64,000 bases of DNA, from positions 1 to 64,000 of the forward strand of contig JAEYUG010000079.1 in the NCBI GenBank assembly GCA_023432805.1, given 5' to 3'. The stretch's first letter is position 1. Each line of letters starts with the position of its first letter. Under the pieces are notes generated by a model that saw only the letters and a list, made by a program, of their open reading frames with translations, did no database searches and had not been told where the DNA came from. This document shows positions 9,160 through 18,214 of the stretch, piece by piece. This DNA comes from Bacteroidota bacterium. Its GTDB lineage: Bacteria; Bacteroidota; Ignavibacteria; SZUA-365. The position numbers and the translations under genes are program-made.

Positions 9160-10623
9160 ATGCGTCATCCTGTGTTGTCTGCGATGCTGCTTTTCGCATG
9201 CCTTGCGCTCCCCCTCGCCGCGCAGACCGCGTGGCCACCCGCACCGTTCGTCCTCAGCACCGCACCCATGGGCAACACTGACATCTTCCGGATGGACCAC
9301 GTCGGTGGCTGCACCTCGAACGGTATCGAGCAGGATGTACTGCGCCTGCAGTGGCAGGCCTCACGATGGATGCCGCCGTATGAGAATCGCAACGACACGA
9401 CCGACACGATCCGCTACGAGTTCACCTTCATCATCGACAGCGTCGGTGCCTCGTCATCGAAGCGCATCCTCGTCAGCTTCCCCTCGGACAACGGCGGCAT
9501 GTGGCCGTCGCTCACCCTGCGGGGCAACATCGTCTACGAGGCACTTTTCCGCCCAACCATACCGTATCCGATTGAACCTGACTCGATCGTGATGCGTCTG
9601 CCCTGGTACGTCAGGGCATCGAACCGCACCGGGTGGACGTATTCCGACACGGCGGGTGTGACGATCAGAAACAATCCGATGCCGACGCCGCCCCTGGCGA
9701 TCTCCTTCAATCGACTGCCGCACGCAGCTCCTGTGGCGTTTACTCCACGCAATGGGAGCGTCATGACAGGCATTACTGCCCTGACTCCTGCAATCGATGT
9801 CATCTGGTCTCCGGCTCTGGATCGCAACATCGAAAAGGGAAGATTCGTTGATGCCTTCCGACTCTACAATCCCATGACAAGATCATGGGTATCGGACCCC
9901 GGACGAACGATCGACACACTCACCTACCAGTTCGTCGCGCGTGTCGTGCGCACCGCTCCAGCAGGGAAGGGGGCACCCATCGGAAGCCTCCATGTCGAGA
10001 ATGCCGGTTCCATCCACGGTGTGCAGATTCCCCCCGAGACCATCGATGCATGGTTCGGCGGACTCGTGAACGCACCCACGCTAACGACGGCCGACACGGT
10101 CGTCATCGACTGGAATGTCTTCGTCAAGGATTTCTACTCCACCTACACCGAGCGTGCCACTGGGGGACCCCATCTCGATGAGGTGACGCATCGCTACGAT
10201 GCCATGAAGCAGACCCTCACGAGCGATACGGCGGCGTGGAGCCGCTTCGGCTGCCGGCCGCATGAACTCGTCAGCGACACCTTTCGCTTCACCCTCGTGC
10301 GCGACGGCATCACGGGCGTCACACGTGTGCTGGACCATGTCCCCGCTGCCTGCACCATTCTGTCCTGCCATCCCGCACCCAGCAGTGGCGTCTCCACGAT
10401 GACCTACGCACTTGCGCGCAGCGCGACCGTGCAGATCGACGTGCACGATCTCCGTGGTGCGCGCATCGCGACACTGCTGCAACTCGCTCAGTCTCCCGGT
10501 CAGCACGAGGTGGTGTGGGACGGTCGCGACCAGACGGGATGCATGGTCCCCACCGGTACCTACATCCTGCGCATCACTGCCGACGGCATGCAGTTGCAGC
10601 GTCCCATCATCCTGCTGCGCTGA
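9160..10623 (+). CDS. Secreted protein with type IX secretion C-terminal domain
   Basis: A 487-residue secreted protein of unknown function. The signal peptide is MRHPVLSAMLLFACLALPLAAQ. The body is beta-rich with no recognised catalytic motif and many Asp/Thr/Ser strands. The last 75 or so residues form a FlgD-Ig-like type A sorting domain of the type IX secretion system: SGVSTMTYAL, VQIDVHDLRGARIATLL, the GQHEVVWDGRD turn and PTGTYILRI. Cargo of this type crosses the outer membrane and is anchored or released at the surface. The start is set by GGAGG six bases before the ATG. Homologues of the central part were not recognised, so any role is open. Confidence 0.8.
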   Translation: MRHPVLSAMLLFACLALPLAAQTAWPPAPFVLSTAPMGNTDIFRMDHVGGCTSNGIEQDVLRLQWQASRWMPPYENRNDTTDTIRYEFTFIIDSVGASSSKRILVSFPSDNGGMWPSLTLRGNIVYEALFRPTIPYPIEPDSIVMRLPWYVRASNRTGWTYSDTAGVTIRNNPMPTPPLAISFNRLPHAAPVAFTPRNGSVMTGITALTPAIDVIWSPALDRNIEKGRFVDAFRLYNPMTRSWVSDPGRTIDTLTYQFVARVVRTAPAGKGAPIGSLHVENAGSIHGVQIPPETIDAWFGGLVNAPTLTTADTVVIDWNVFVKDFYSTYTERATGGPHLDEVTHRYDAMKQTLTSDTAAWSRFGCRPHELVSDTFRFTLVRDGITGVTRVLDHVPAACTILSCHPAPSSGVSTMTYALARSATVQIDVHDLRGARIATLLQLAQSPGQHEVVWDGRDQTGCMVPTGTYILRITADGMQLQRPIILLR

Positions 10624-10644
10624 TCACGCAGCAGACGGGCGCGG

Positions 10645-11445
10645 TCAGGGCCTGACCCGCTCGACGATCCAGATGCCGCGGTCGCCATCGTAGACGAGCC
10701 GGTAGCTGTGGCAGCATTCGAGGCGGAGGACCCATTCATGTTCCCACCCGTTCTCGATGCGGATCGTCAAAACGGCGCCGTACTCCTCGAGCGGAAACTC
10801 CTGTCGTCGCAGACGGTGCACCTCGAACGGCACCCAGTGGCGCCGGTCGGTCGTGGCAAGGAAGTACACCGTGTCGGGTTCCGCCGTCTCGATCACGATG
10901 GCGGAGGCGCCGAAGCGGTGTGCCGGAACCAACGGCTGCGGTGTGCGGCCTGGACTGCTTCCCACGCATGCCTGCGTGAGCGCTTCGAACGATGGCGCAA
11001 GGGAGTCGGTCATGGCCACTGCATAGATCCCCTCGTCGAAGGCTCCATCCCACCCATTGGCACATGCCAGCGTCATCCAGCGGACCGACGGCGCGAGTAC
11101 CCTGCTCACGAGCGTGTCGAGATTCCGCAGGCGTGCGATGCAGGAATCGCATCGGTACAGCGTCGCCTGCTCGAACGCGTCGGCGAGATCAAACTGCAAC
11201 TGCATGCTGAAGTTCTCAGCGTCGTAGGCATAGGGAAGTGCCGTGTTCGATCGCGAGTCGGAGTCCGCATACTGCAGCATCCGCAGATAGGATCGCGTAT
11301 ATGCGAGCTTTTCGCGCATCGCCGTGAAATCCTCCTGCACCTCCCGCACCGAGCGCTCCATCTGCCGGCACTGCGCCCGCACCATCTCCACCCCCGCCAG
11401 CAGCATCCACGCCGCCAGCAGCATTGCAGCACCTCTTGCGCCCAT
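10645..11445 (-). CDS. Unknown secreted protein
   Basis: A 266-residue protein with a probable signal peptide (MGARGAAMLLAAWMLLAGVE, cleaved near RAQ). The mature N-terminal half is helical (residues 25-130), including a probable coiled coil in residues 30-60. It contains two Cys residues spaced like a small disulfide loop (RCDSCIAR). The C-terminal third is beta-rich with Trp-containing strands (HWVPFEVHRL, GWEHEWVLRLECCHSY). No family is recognised. The start at 11445 is preceded by GGAGGACGTTTC, a good ribosome binding site. It follows the toxin-antitoxin remnant by 18 bases and converges on the type IX cargo gene. Confidence 0.6.
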   Translation of the reverse strand: MGARGAAMLLAAWMLLAGVEMVRAQCRQMERSVREVQEDFTAMREKLAYTRSYLRMLQYADSDSRSNTALPYAYDAENFSMQLQFDLADAFEQATLYRCDSCIARLRNLDTLVSRVLAPSVRWMTLACANGWDGAFDEGIYAVAMTDSLAPSFEALTQACVGSSPGRTPQPLVPAHRFGASAIVIETAEPDTVYFLATTDRRHWVPFEVHRLRRQEFPLEEYGAVLTIRIENGWEHEWVLRLECCHSYRLVYDGDRGIWIVERVRP

Positions 11446-11463
11446 GAAACGTCCTCCGATACT

Positions 11464-11664
11464 TCACTCCCCGATGTTGATGCGTCGTGAATAGGCACCG
11501 TTCAGATCACCGACCAGATCTTCGAAGGGAGGGGGCGATTGAAGGGGATCAACCGCAAGGATATCGAGCAACGCCTGCGCGTTCTCCTTCAATCCACCGG
11601 TCGCCAGCTCTCGTGCATCGTGATAGAGATTCGCGCGTGCGTCACTGACTGTATGGATGGGCAT
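11464..11664 (-). pseudogene. Decayed toxin-antitoxin remnant (Phd/YefM N-terminus fused to Txe/YoeB piece)
   Basis: An intact 66-codon frame with an AGGAGG site just before its ATG, but apparently a deletion fusion. Residues 1-14 (MPIHTVSDARANLY) look like the start of a Phd/YefM antitoxin. Residues 15-64 read like the middle of a Txe/YoeB-type mRNA interferase: a helix on DARELATGGLKENAQALLDIL, then DPLQSPPPFEDLVGDL and GAYSRRINI. Family members continue from INI into HRLVY and a catalytic C-terminus with His and Tyr; here the frame stops after GE. The antitoxin body, toxin N-terminus and toxin active-site end are all missing. The product, if made, should be inactive as a toxin. The family assignment is from memory of these sequences, not a search. 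Confidence 0.65.
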
Positions 11665-11748
11665 CTTTCCTCCTTTTTTCAAACGTACGTATAATCGTAC
11701 CCTCGTCAAGTCACATCGATTCCTCGCCGCATTAATCTTGTCGATGGA

Positions 11749-12891
11749 TTACAGGACAAAGAAGAAGAGGATGAGGATGAAGGCGGCGCCCGTTCCCATC
11801 ACGACACGGGCTGCGGTGATACTTCGCTGTTTCAACGCACGCCAGGCCCACGCCGCACCGAGCATCGGAAGCAGCAGCGCGAGATATCCGACGAAGGCCT
11901 CGCCGTAGCTCAGGGATGCAGCAAAGCGCTGGCTGAGCGAGGGACCCACAAACATGCCATACAGCACGAACAGGTGCAGCGCATAGACGAGAAAGGACTC
12001 CTGCCCGACGAGCCTGACGAAGGCAGGCGCGATGCGGAAGCGACGCTCGAACCAGGCCATCATGGCAAGCAGCAGCAGCACGGTGCCGAGTCGGATGATG
12101 TTGAATTCGGGCGAAGACGTCCAATACCAATGTGTCGATGCCTTCACGGGGGGAATCTGGTCAATCAGCCATCCTGTCGCGAAGAGCCCGGCGCCGATCC
12201 ATGCCAGCTGCCGAAGCATGCGCGCTCCCTCGTCACGTGCCTGCGCCTCAGCGAAGACCATGCCGAAGGCCGCTCCGAAGAAGACCAGCCCGCTCCACGG
12301 AAACAGCGGAAACAGCGATCCCCACCCCTTGTTCAGATACGCTGCCAGCCACATCGGCACCGCCTCGACCGCGCCGAGATGATACATGAGCGGCGTGACG
12401 AGAAACACCGCTGCACCGAACCCGAATGCGACGTTGCGGAACATCGCACGCGAACGCATGAAGAAGAGCAGCACGTGCAGCACGACGAGACTCACCACGA
12501 TGAGCTGTAGCACGTCGACCGCGAAGAACGTCTGCAGCTTGACGGGATCGATGCCGTCGAGAAGATCCTTCCACGTGCGCGACGGGAAATGCAGCAGGTA
12601 CCCGACTGAAAGAATCAGCAGCAGGTGGCGGAACCGCGGCAGGAGCGAACTGTTCGGCCGCGAGTACTGCTCCCACTTTCGCATGGCGGCAAGGCTCAGC
12701 GAGAAGCCCGCCAGAAACACGAATGATGGTGCGACAAGTCCGTTGATGAAGGTGATGAACTTCCAGAGCTGCGAACCCTTGAGTGCGGGATCGAGCCAGT
12801 CGTTGAAGGTGTGCACTTCGATCATCACGATCACAGCCCAGCCGCGCAGCTGATCGATGAACCCGAGCCGGGCAGAGGAGTGGGAGGCCAT
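11749..12891 (-). CDS. HGSNAT-like membrane acetyltransferase (DUF1624/DUF5009 type)
   Basis: A 380-residue integral membrane protein with about ten hydrophobic segments. The N-terminus LGFIDQLRGWAVIVMIEVHTFNDW matches the heparan-alpha-glucosaminide N-acetyltransferase-like family, whose first membrane helix carries the conserved LRG and His. In characterised members acetyl groups pass from cytoplasmic acetyl-CoA to a sugar on the other side of the membrane; which sugar is used here is unknown. Its ATG lies three bases after the stop of the upstream glycosidase-like gene, so the two are translationally linked and probably act on the same glycan. It is the last gene of the nucleoside-salvage-led minus-strand run. 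Confidence 0.75.
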   Translation of the reverse strand: MASHSSARLGFIDQLRGWAVIVMIEVHTFNDWLDPALKGSQLWKFITFINGLVAPSFVFLAGFSLSLAAMRKWEQYSRPNSSLLPRFRHLLLILSVGYLLHFPSRTWKDLLDGIDPVKLQTFFAVDVLQLIVVSLVVLHVLLFFMRSRAMFRNVAFGFGAAVFLVTPLMYHLGAVEAVPMWLAAYLNKGWGSLFPLFPWSGLVFFGAAFGMVFAEAQARDEGARMLRQLAWIGAGLFATGWLIDQIPPVKASTHWYWTSSPEFNIIRLGTVLLLLAMMAWFERRFRIAPAFVRLVGQESFLVYALHLFVLYGMFVGPSLSQRFAASLSYGEAFVGYLALLLPMLGAAWAWRALKQRSITAARVVMGTGAAFILILFFFVL

Positions 12892-12894
12892 GGC

Positions 12895-15228
12895 TTACCT
12901 CTCGAATGCGCCCGAACGCATCCGGGCGATGGTTTCTGCGGTGAGGATGTATTCGGCAGCACCGCTGCCGATGGAGGGAAGTGCGCCATACCAGCTCTTC
13001 GAAACAGGATCGATGAGCTCGGGCAAGAGACCGTTGTTGCGCGCGGATATCGCCGTGATCACGGTGAACAGCGACTCGGCACAATCGCTCATTCCCGCAA
13101 CGGCACAGGCCCGCGCAAGGCGCAGGGTGATGATGGGACGTGCCTGCCGGGTGAACCAGTCACCGTCGGGTTGTGCATTGAAGAAACCCTGTCGGTCCTC
13201 GATCGCGAAACCGCGCTCCACGACATCGATCATTGTGCGGGCCTCCTCCGAAGTCGCATCGACAAGTTCGAGCCAGACAGCGTCGGCGAGCATGGGATGA
13301 AAGAGCGTGAGTTCCAGAGGAGTGAGCGAGGAATCGCTCGCACGCTGCATCACCCCGGCAAGACGCGTCCGTACGGTGGCGACCGTCCGCGCGGAAGCCT
13401 CCTCGTAGAGAAATGCTCGCAGGTCGTCGCGCATCACGCGGGCATATCGCGCGGAAATGCGCAGTGCTGCAGCAGCATGCAGCGAGGTGACGATGCCGGG
13501 TGCGTCTGAGAGTCCCGGTCCGAACGGACTCGCATCCGTCGGCATGAGTCCCTCGTCGTCGCGGCGGTAGAGCAGAATGTCCGCAACGCGCGTGCGCAGA
13601 TGCTCCCACCGCGCCGCGATGAAGCTGCTGTCGATGCGCGCTTGCTCGGCGGTCGTGCGTCCTTCGCGCACCGCCGCACGACGCAGCGCATCCACTGCGC
13701 GGATGTACGCAGGCATTCCGTCGTAACGGAGGTCCGCATCGAGGTGGTTGTTCCACCGATACTCCGTGCCGGACCCTGCATAGGGCGCGGGTGAGATGAG
13801 GTACGGATATCCGACCCCGTAGTCCGTTGTTCCGCGCGGTGAGAAAAATGTATAGGCATCGTGACCGGCCTGTTCGATGAATGCGAGTCCGGCACGTGCC
13901 TCATCGACGAGCCCCGCCTCCGCCAGGGCCTCGCACGCGGCGAGATGATCACGCGCATGCGTGCGCGCCCGCGACATGGGAGTGAACGCATCGACGATCT
14001 GCCCCGCTCCCGCACCCGCCTCCCGCACCTGCGCCTGCACGAGGGTCAACACACTGCGCCTGTAGACGAACTGCTCGTCGGTGCTGAAGAGCGACGGCAG
14101 GAAACGCATACGCTGCATCACTGCATCCCACACCTCGCGCTCGCGCGCGAGATCCCAGACGGGACGCCCCTCCGCGTCGCGGTCCGCGAGCAGCGCCTCC
14201 ATGTCGCGCTCGGCCAGCTCGTCGCAGCAGGAATGCCAGACGAGGATGAAATGCTTCCGATGGATGCCGTCGGTATGCTCGATGTGCTCGCGAACAGTCC
14301 ATGCGATCCGGTCGAAGGTTGCGCTGATCCCCACATCGTCGAGATCCTCCACCTCATCCCACGATACCGAAACGATGAGGGCGTGGATGGAGGATGTGCG
14401 AGGATGGTGCAACTCCGCGATCATGCCCCCGGGGTACTGCATGCGCACGACGCCGGTCGCGTCGAGGAAGCCGATTGTGGGCGCACCTCGTGCGGCGGCC
14501 GGCTCGACGATTCCGTTGCGCTGTACGGTGAGCACGAGATTGGAGAGGATCGGCTCGCTGACGAGCCCGGGTTCGATTTCGGCGTGGAGACGGGGACGGG
14601 TCCACGCGATGCCGCCACGCACGGGACTGACGGCGCTGACCATCGCGCCGTTGGTGATGTAGAGTGCCGGGGGGCGGAAGGGATCGTCGACGATCTCATC
14701 GAGCACGCGGCCGATGTCACGCGCGCGGATGATCCGGAAGATTGAGCCGGTGATGCCGCCCGAGTCGGCGTGGTCGTAGACGCGGATGGCCAGGAGGTTG
14801 TGTTCTTCACGAAGGTGGCGCGGCAGGGGATAGATGCGCAGTGAGCGGAGTTCGGAGCGGAACAAAGGCGGGAAGGCGCCGGTGCGGGCGATGCCGGTTC
14901 CGTTGAGGTAGGTCTCGTCGGCATCGTCGACAGCGCTCATCACGAGCAGGAGGCTGTCGTCGCGCATCGATGGGGGAATGGTGAAACGGAGGCGGTACCA
15001 TCCAAAGCCGTCGAGCAGGGGAAAGCCTGCGCGCTCCCATGCGCCTGGGACGGGAATGAAGCTCCAGCCTTCGCTCTCGTCGATGTACTTGCTGCGCCAG
15101 ACCTCGTCGTCGCCGGCTCGGAAGGCCGCAAGACCTCGGAGGTCGATGGTCTCCTGCGCACAGGCGGTCGTGGCGAATACGGCCAGCACGCAGGCGCAAC
15201 GCAGAAGGAGTGCCGGTCGAGGACGCAT
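12895..15228 (-). CDS. Secreted multidomain glycosidase-like protein
   Basis: A 777-residue exported protein. The signal peptide is at residues 1-24 (VLAVFATTACAQ; a lipobox-like TTAC is present but Cys is followed by AQ, so either cleavage is possible). Residues 25-185 form a galactose-binding-like jelly roll of the kind found in GH2 and sialate-esterase proteins (WSFIPVPGAWERAGF, FGWYRLRFTIP, DADETYLNGTGIA). The C-terminal part (about 400-777) is helical and repeats like a six-hairpin toroid. I see no family-defining active site and do not assign a reaction. The start at 15228 lies just past the stop of the purine nucleoside phosphorylase gene (15230); the frame extends upstream but only as antisense-like sequence. 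Confidence 0.65.
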   Translation of the reverse strand: MRPRPALLLRCACVLAVFATTACAQETIDLRGLAAFRAGDDEVWRSKYIDESEGWSFIPVPGAWERAGFPLLDGFGWYRLRFTIPPSMRDDSLLLVMSAVDDADETYLNGTGIARTGAFPPLFRSELRSLRIYPLPRHLREEHNLLAIRVYDHADSGGITGSIFRIIRARDIGRVLDEIVDDPFRPPALYITNGAMVSAVSPVRGGIAWTRPRLHAEIEPGLVSEPILSNLVLTVQRNGIVEPAAARGAPTIGFLDATGVVRMQYPGGMIAELHHPRTSSIHALIVSVSWDEVEDLDDVGISATFDRIAWTVREHIEHTDGIHRKHFILVWHSCCDELAERDMEALLADRDAEGRPVWDLAREREVWDAVMQRMRFLPSLFSTDEQFVYRRSVLTLVQAQVREAGAGAGQIVDAFTPMSRARTHARDHLAACEALAEAGLVDEARAGLAFIEQAGHDAYTFFSPRGTTDYGVGYPYLISPAPYAGSGTEYRWNNHLDADLRYDGMPAYIRAVDALRRAAVREGRTTAEQARIDSSFIAARWEHLRTRVADILLYRRDDEGLMPTDASPFGPGLSDAPGIVTSLHAAAALRISARYARVMRDDLRAFLYEEASARTVATVRTRLAGVMQRASDSSLTPLELTLFHPMLADAVWLELVDATSEEARTMIDVVERGFAIEDRQGFFNAQPDGDWFTRQARPIITLRLARACAVAGMSDCAESLFTVITAISARNNGLLPELIDPVSKSWYGALPSIGSGAAEYILTAETIARMRSGAFER

Positions 15229-15229
15229 G

Positions 15230-16045
15230 TCAGAGGGTCTCGAGTGCGTTGCACACAAGACGCGTGAATCGCGCCGACGCGCGTGCGGCAACGTCAGTGA
15301 CCTCCTCATGACTGACCTTTGTCGGAACGGTGCGCGCCTTGTTCGTGATGCACGAAATCGCGGCGATTCGAATGCCAGCGGTGTGCGCAGCGATGCATTC
15401 GGGCACCGTCGACATACCGACGGCGTCGATGCCTGCGCGACGCATGAACGCGATCTCGGCTCGTGTTTCGTAGGTGGGACCAGAGCAGAACCCGTAAACA
15501 CCTTCGCGCAGGGCGATGTGCTCTGAGCGCGCGGTGTCGCGAAGGTGCTGCAGAAGACCTGCATCGAGTGCGGGCAGTCTGTGTGCGGGCAGACCGGGGA
15601 TTGCAGAGAGTCGGGCGCCCATGCGCTCTGCCATGGGAACGATCAGATAATCTGTCACGAGCATGAGGTCGCCTGCATGCAGATGCACACCGATGCCGCC
15701 CGCGGCATTCGAGGCGAGCATGACCGGAATACCGAGCGTCGCACAGACGCGCACGGGGAAGATGATCTCGTCGATCGTGCGTCCTTCGTATCCATGGACG
15801 CGTCCTGCGAACAGCAGGACGCGACGCGTGCCGGCGCGTGCGAGCGTGAGCACGCCGGCATGTCCCGCCACGCGTGGCATGGGAGCTCCGGGTATATCGG
15901 ACAACAAGATCCGATGGAGTGGTTCCAGAGCATCGGCACATGCACCGAGACCCGATCCCAGCACGACGGCGGCGTCCGCACCCTCAGCCTCGAGCGCGGA
16001 CAGTGCGATGCGTGTGGCGGCAGGAAGGAGGAGATCGTCGTGCAT
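15230..16045 (-). CDS. Purine nucleoside phosphorylase, trimeric class (PNP I)
   Basis: A 271-residue enzyme that cleaves purine (deoxy)ribonucleosides with phosphate to the base and (deoxy)ribose-1-phosphate. Family-2 PNP signatures are seen in order: VVLGSGLG (phosphate-binding loop), the His in RVAGHAG, FAGRVHGYEG, VMLASNAAGGIG, YGFCSGPTYETRAEI (base and ribose contacts, with the conserved Glu) and GMSTVPECIAA. The segment SCITNKAR corresponds to the purine-binding Asn loop. Length matches the family norm. It is downstream of a CNT transporter and thymidine kinase, giving an uptake-plus-salvage operon. Confidence 0.92.
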   Translation of the reverse strand: MHDDLLLPAATRIALSALEAEGADAAVVLGSGLGACADALEPLHRILLSDIPGAPMPRVAGHAGVLTLARAGTRRVLLFAGRVHGYEGRTIDEIIFPVRVCATLGIPVMLASNAAGGIGVHLHAGDLMLVTDYLIVPMAERMGARLSAIPGLPAHRLPALDAGLLQHLRDTARSEHIALREGVYGFCSGPTYETRAEIAFMRRAGIDAVGMSTVPECIAAHTAGIRIAAISCITNKARTVPTKVSHEEVTDVAARASARFTRLVCNALETL

Positions 16046-16120
16046 GGATCCGTTGTTGTCGTGAAACGTGAGTGCTGCTGGGATCTGCCGGGTGTAGACG
16101 TATGAAGGCCGGCGCAGGTG

Positions 16121-17476
16121 TCAGACACCGAAGAGCACACCAGCGATCGTGGCGGTCATGAGTGTGGCGAGAACACCACCGAGCAGCGCACGCATGCCGA
16201 GCGCGGCAATGTCTTTCTGCCGGTCGGGTGCGATGGGCGTGATCCCGCCGATCTGGATCGCGATCGATGCGAAGTTCGCAAATCCACAGAGTGCGAACGT
16301 GAGCATTGCGATCGTCTTTTCGCTCGTGATCTGTCCGAGCTCGATCATCTTCGAGAGATCGAGATAGGCCACGAATTCATTGAGCACGATCTTCGTGCCG
16401 ATCAGCGTGCCGAACGAGTAGGCATCTGACCAGGGCACGCCGATGCCGACTGCGAGAAACTGGAAGACGGAACCGAAGATGAGCTGCAGACTGAGCGGCT
16501 TGCCGGTGTGTGCAACGAGCCAGCCATTGAAGTTGCCGATGCGACCCACCAGCTCGAGCAGATAGTTGCCGAGCGCGATGAGGGCAATGAAGGCCAGCAG
16601 CATGGCGGCGATGTTGAGCACGAGTTTCATGCCGTCGGAAGCTCCCATTGCCGCAGCCTCGATCACATTCGAGGCGTTTTTCTCGCGAGGCAGATGCACG
16701 TGACCGCGCGTCACAGGGGAACCGGTTTCCGGCACGAGCATCTTGCTGAGTACGATGCCGGCAGGTGCGGCCATGATGCTTGCACCGAGCAGCTGTGCGG
16801 CGAACTTGACTTGGGCTGCGTCGAGCGAAAGCGTGTGCGCAGCAGCGTATGACGCGCCGAGTATCTGCACGTAGGCCGCCATGACGCCTCCGGCAATCGT
16901 TGCGAATCCGCCAACCATGATCGTGTTGATCTCCGACTGCGTCATGGTGTTCAGGTAGGGGCGCACAAGCAGCGGCGCCTCGGTCTGCCCGACGAAAATG
17001 TTGGCTGTTGCAGACAGCGACTCCGCGCCGCTCGTGCCGAGGATCTTCTGCACGATCCACGCCATGAGCTGCACCACGCGCTGCATGATGCCGAGATGGT
17101 AGAGCACGGACAGCAACGAGGCGAAGAAGATGATGGTCGGCAGTACCTGGAACACGAAGAAGAAGCCGAGGCTCCGCTCGGTACCGGGCGACAATGCGAG
17201 TGTGCCGACCACGAACTGCGCACCCTCTGTGGTGAACGACAGCAGCTTGACAAAGCCTCGGCTGATGAACTCGAACACATGCGTGAGCCACCCGAGTGGT
17301 GCCCACCATGCGCCGAGCGTATCGCCCCGAATCACGAGTGTGCCAAAGAAGATCTGAATGAGGAGACCCTTGCCCACGAGTGGCCAGTCGATGTGCCTGC
17401 GATCGGTTGAAAACAGCCAGGCGATCCCGAGCAGGAGCACGAGCCCGCCCGCCCCACGCAGCACGTCTTCAATCAT
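16121..17476 (-). CDS. Concentrative nucleoside transporter (NupC/CNT family)
   Basis: A 451-residue inner-membrane transporter with many hydrophobic segments that imports nucleosides using a H+ or Na+ gradient. The family hallmark GTSGAESLSATANIFVGQTE followed by APLLVRPYL is present (residues about 145-175), as is the C-terminal GFANFASIAIQIGGI segment. An extra hydrophilic loop in the first third (residues 60-90) is seen in many Bacteroidota members. The first eight bases overlap the end of the thymidine kinase gene, so the pair is translationally coupled; purine nucleoside phosphorylase follows after 75 bases. Together they feed imported nucleosides into salvage. Confidence 0.92.
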   Translation of the reverse strand: MIEDVLRGAGGLVLLLGIAWLFSTDRRHIDWPLVGKGLLIQIFFGTLVIRGDTLGAWWAPLGWLTHVFEFISRGFVKLLSFTTEGAQFVVGTLALSPGTERSLGFFFVFQVLPTIIFFASLLSVLYHLGIMQRVVQLMAWIVQKILGTSGAESLSATANIFVGQTEAPLLVRPYLNTMTQSEINTIMVGGFATIAGGVMAAYVQILGASYAAAHTLSLDAAQVKFAAQLLGASIMAAPAGIVLSKMLVPETGSPVTRGHVHLPREKNASNVIEAAAMGASDGMKLVLNIAAMLLAFIALIALGNYLLELVGRIGNFNGWLVAHTGKPLSLQLIFGSVFQFLAVGIGVPWSDAYSFGTLIGTKIVLNEFVAYLDLSKMIELGQITSEKTIAMLTFALCGFANFASIAIQIGGITPIAPDRQKDIAALGMRALLGGVLATLMTATIAGVLFGV

Positions 17477-18065
17477 GTCGGGTCACGGTCGACAGGTCCG
17501 TCGTGAAGCAGGTGCGGCAGCGTGCCTCGTAGGCTTCGGTCGCACCGACCAGTACGCGTTCATCGCTGTGCGTCACGCGCTGCGTGCGATTGGCGGGATT
17601 GCCGCAGACCACACAGATGGCGAGTGTCTTGGTGATGTATTCTGCCACGGCCAGCAGCTGGGGCATCGGCTCGAAGGGCTGCCCGAGGTAGTCCTGGTCC
17701 AGCCCCGCCACGATCACGCGCTTGCCCGCATTGGCGAGGGATTCACAGACGGCAACGAGCTCGGCATCGAAGAACTGCGCTTCGTCCACACCGATCACGT
17801 CGGCGGAAGCCGCCGCTGCAGGGATCTCGCGGGCATGCGCCACGAGCACGGAGGGGAGGGAGACACCACTGTGCGAAACAATGTGCTGCGCACTGTAACG
17901 GGTGTCGATCGACGGTTTGACGATCGCCACGTTCTGGCGGGCGATCTGTGCGCGACGCAGACGTCGGATGAGCTCCTCGGTCTTGCCGCTGAACATGCTG
18001 CCGCAGATCACTTCGATCCAGCCTGTATCCTGCGGGAGATTTTTCACGGGGATATGGTCCATCAT
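17469..18065 (-). CDS. tdk: Thymidine kinase, type II
   Basis: A 198-residue cytoplasmic enzyme that phosphorylates thymidine with ATP. Walker A is GSMFSGKTEEL (residues 22-32). The Walker B / catalytic Glu region is VIGVDEAQFF, the P-beta and lasso parts include AGLDQDYLGQPFEPMPQLL, and the zinc ligands are in CVVCGN and CRTC. The thymidine-binding Tyr is in the VGATEAYEARC segment. It is the first gene of the nucleoside salvage operon and overlaps the CNT transporter start by eight bases. It is transcribed divergently from corA across a 149-bp gap. Confidence 0.95.
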   Translation of the reverse strand: MMDHIPVKNLPQDTGWIEVICGSMFSGKTEELIRRLRRAQIARQNVAIVKPSIDTRYSAQHIVSHSGVSLPSVLVAHAREIPAAAASADVIGVDEAQFFDAELVAVCESLANAGKRVIVAGLDQDYLGQPFEPMPQLLAVAEYITKTLAICVVCGNPANRTQRVTHSDERVLVGATEAYEARCRTCFTTDLSTVTRHD

Positions 18066-18214
18066 TCAAATTACCCACGGGCCGGATTGTTTCAAATCTC
18101 GGCGTGACGCGTTGCTCCTCTCGAAGGGAGGAGGCATATTGCAGGATTGCCAACACTGCAGCGCGCGCCTGCGCACCGCGCTTTTCTCCACCCCGCTTTT
18201 GAGGGGAGCCTCCC

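Noticed and set aside
10643..10657. Short GGTCAGG/CCTGACC palindrome as terminator
   Set aside because: The loop is one base and no T run follows on either strand; it overlaps a stop codon by chance.
18066..18214. Magnesium riboswitch upstream of corA
   Set aside because: Only a short GC-rich stem near the ribosome binding site is visible; the long conserved structures of M-box or ykoK leaders are not.
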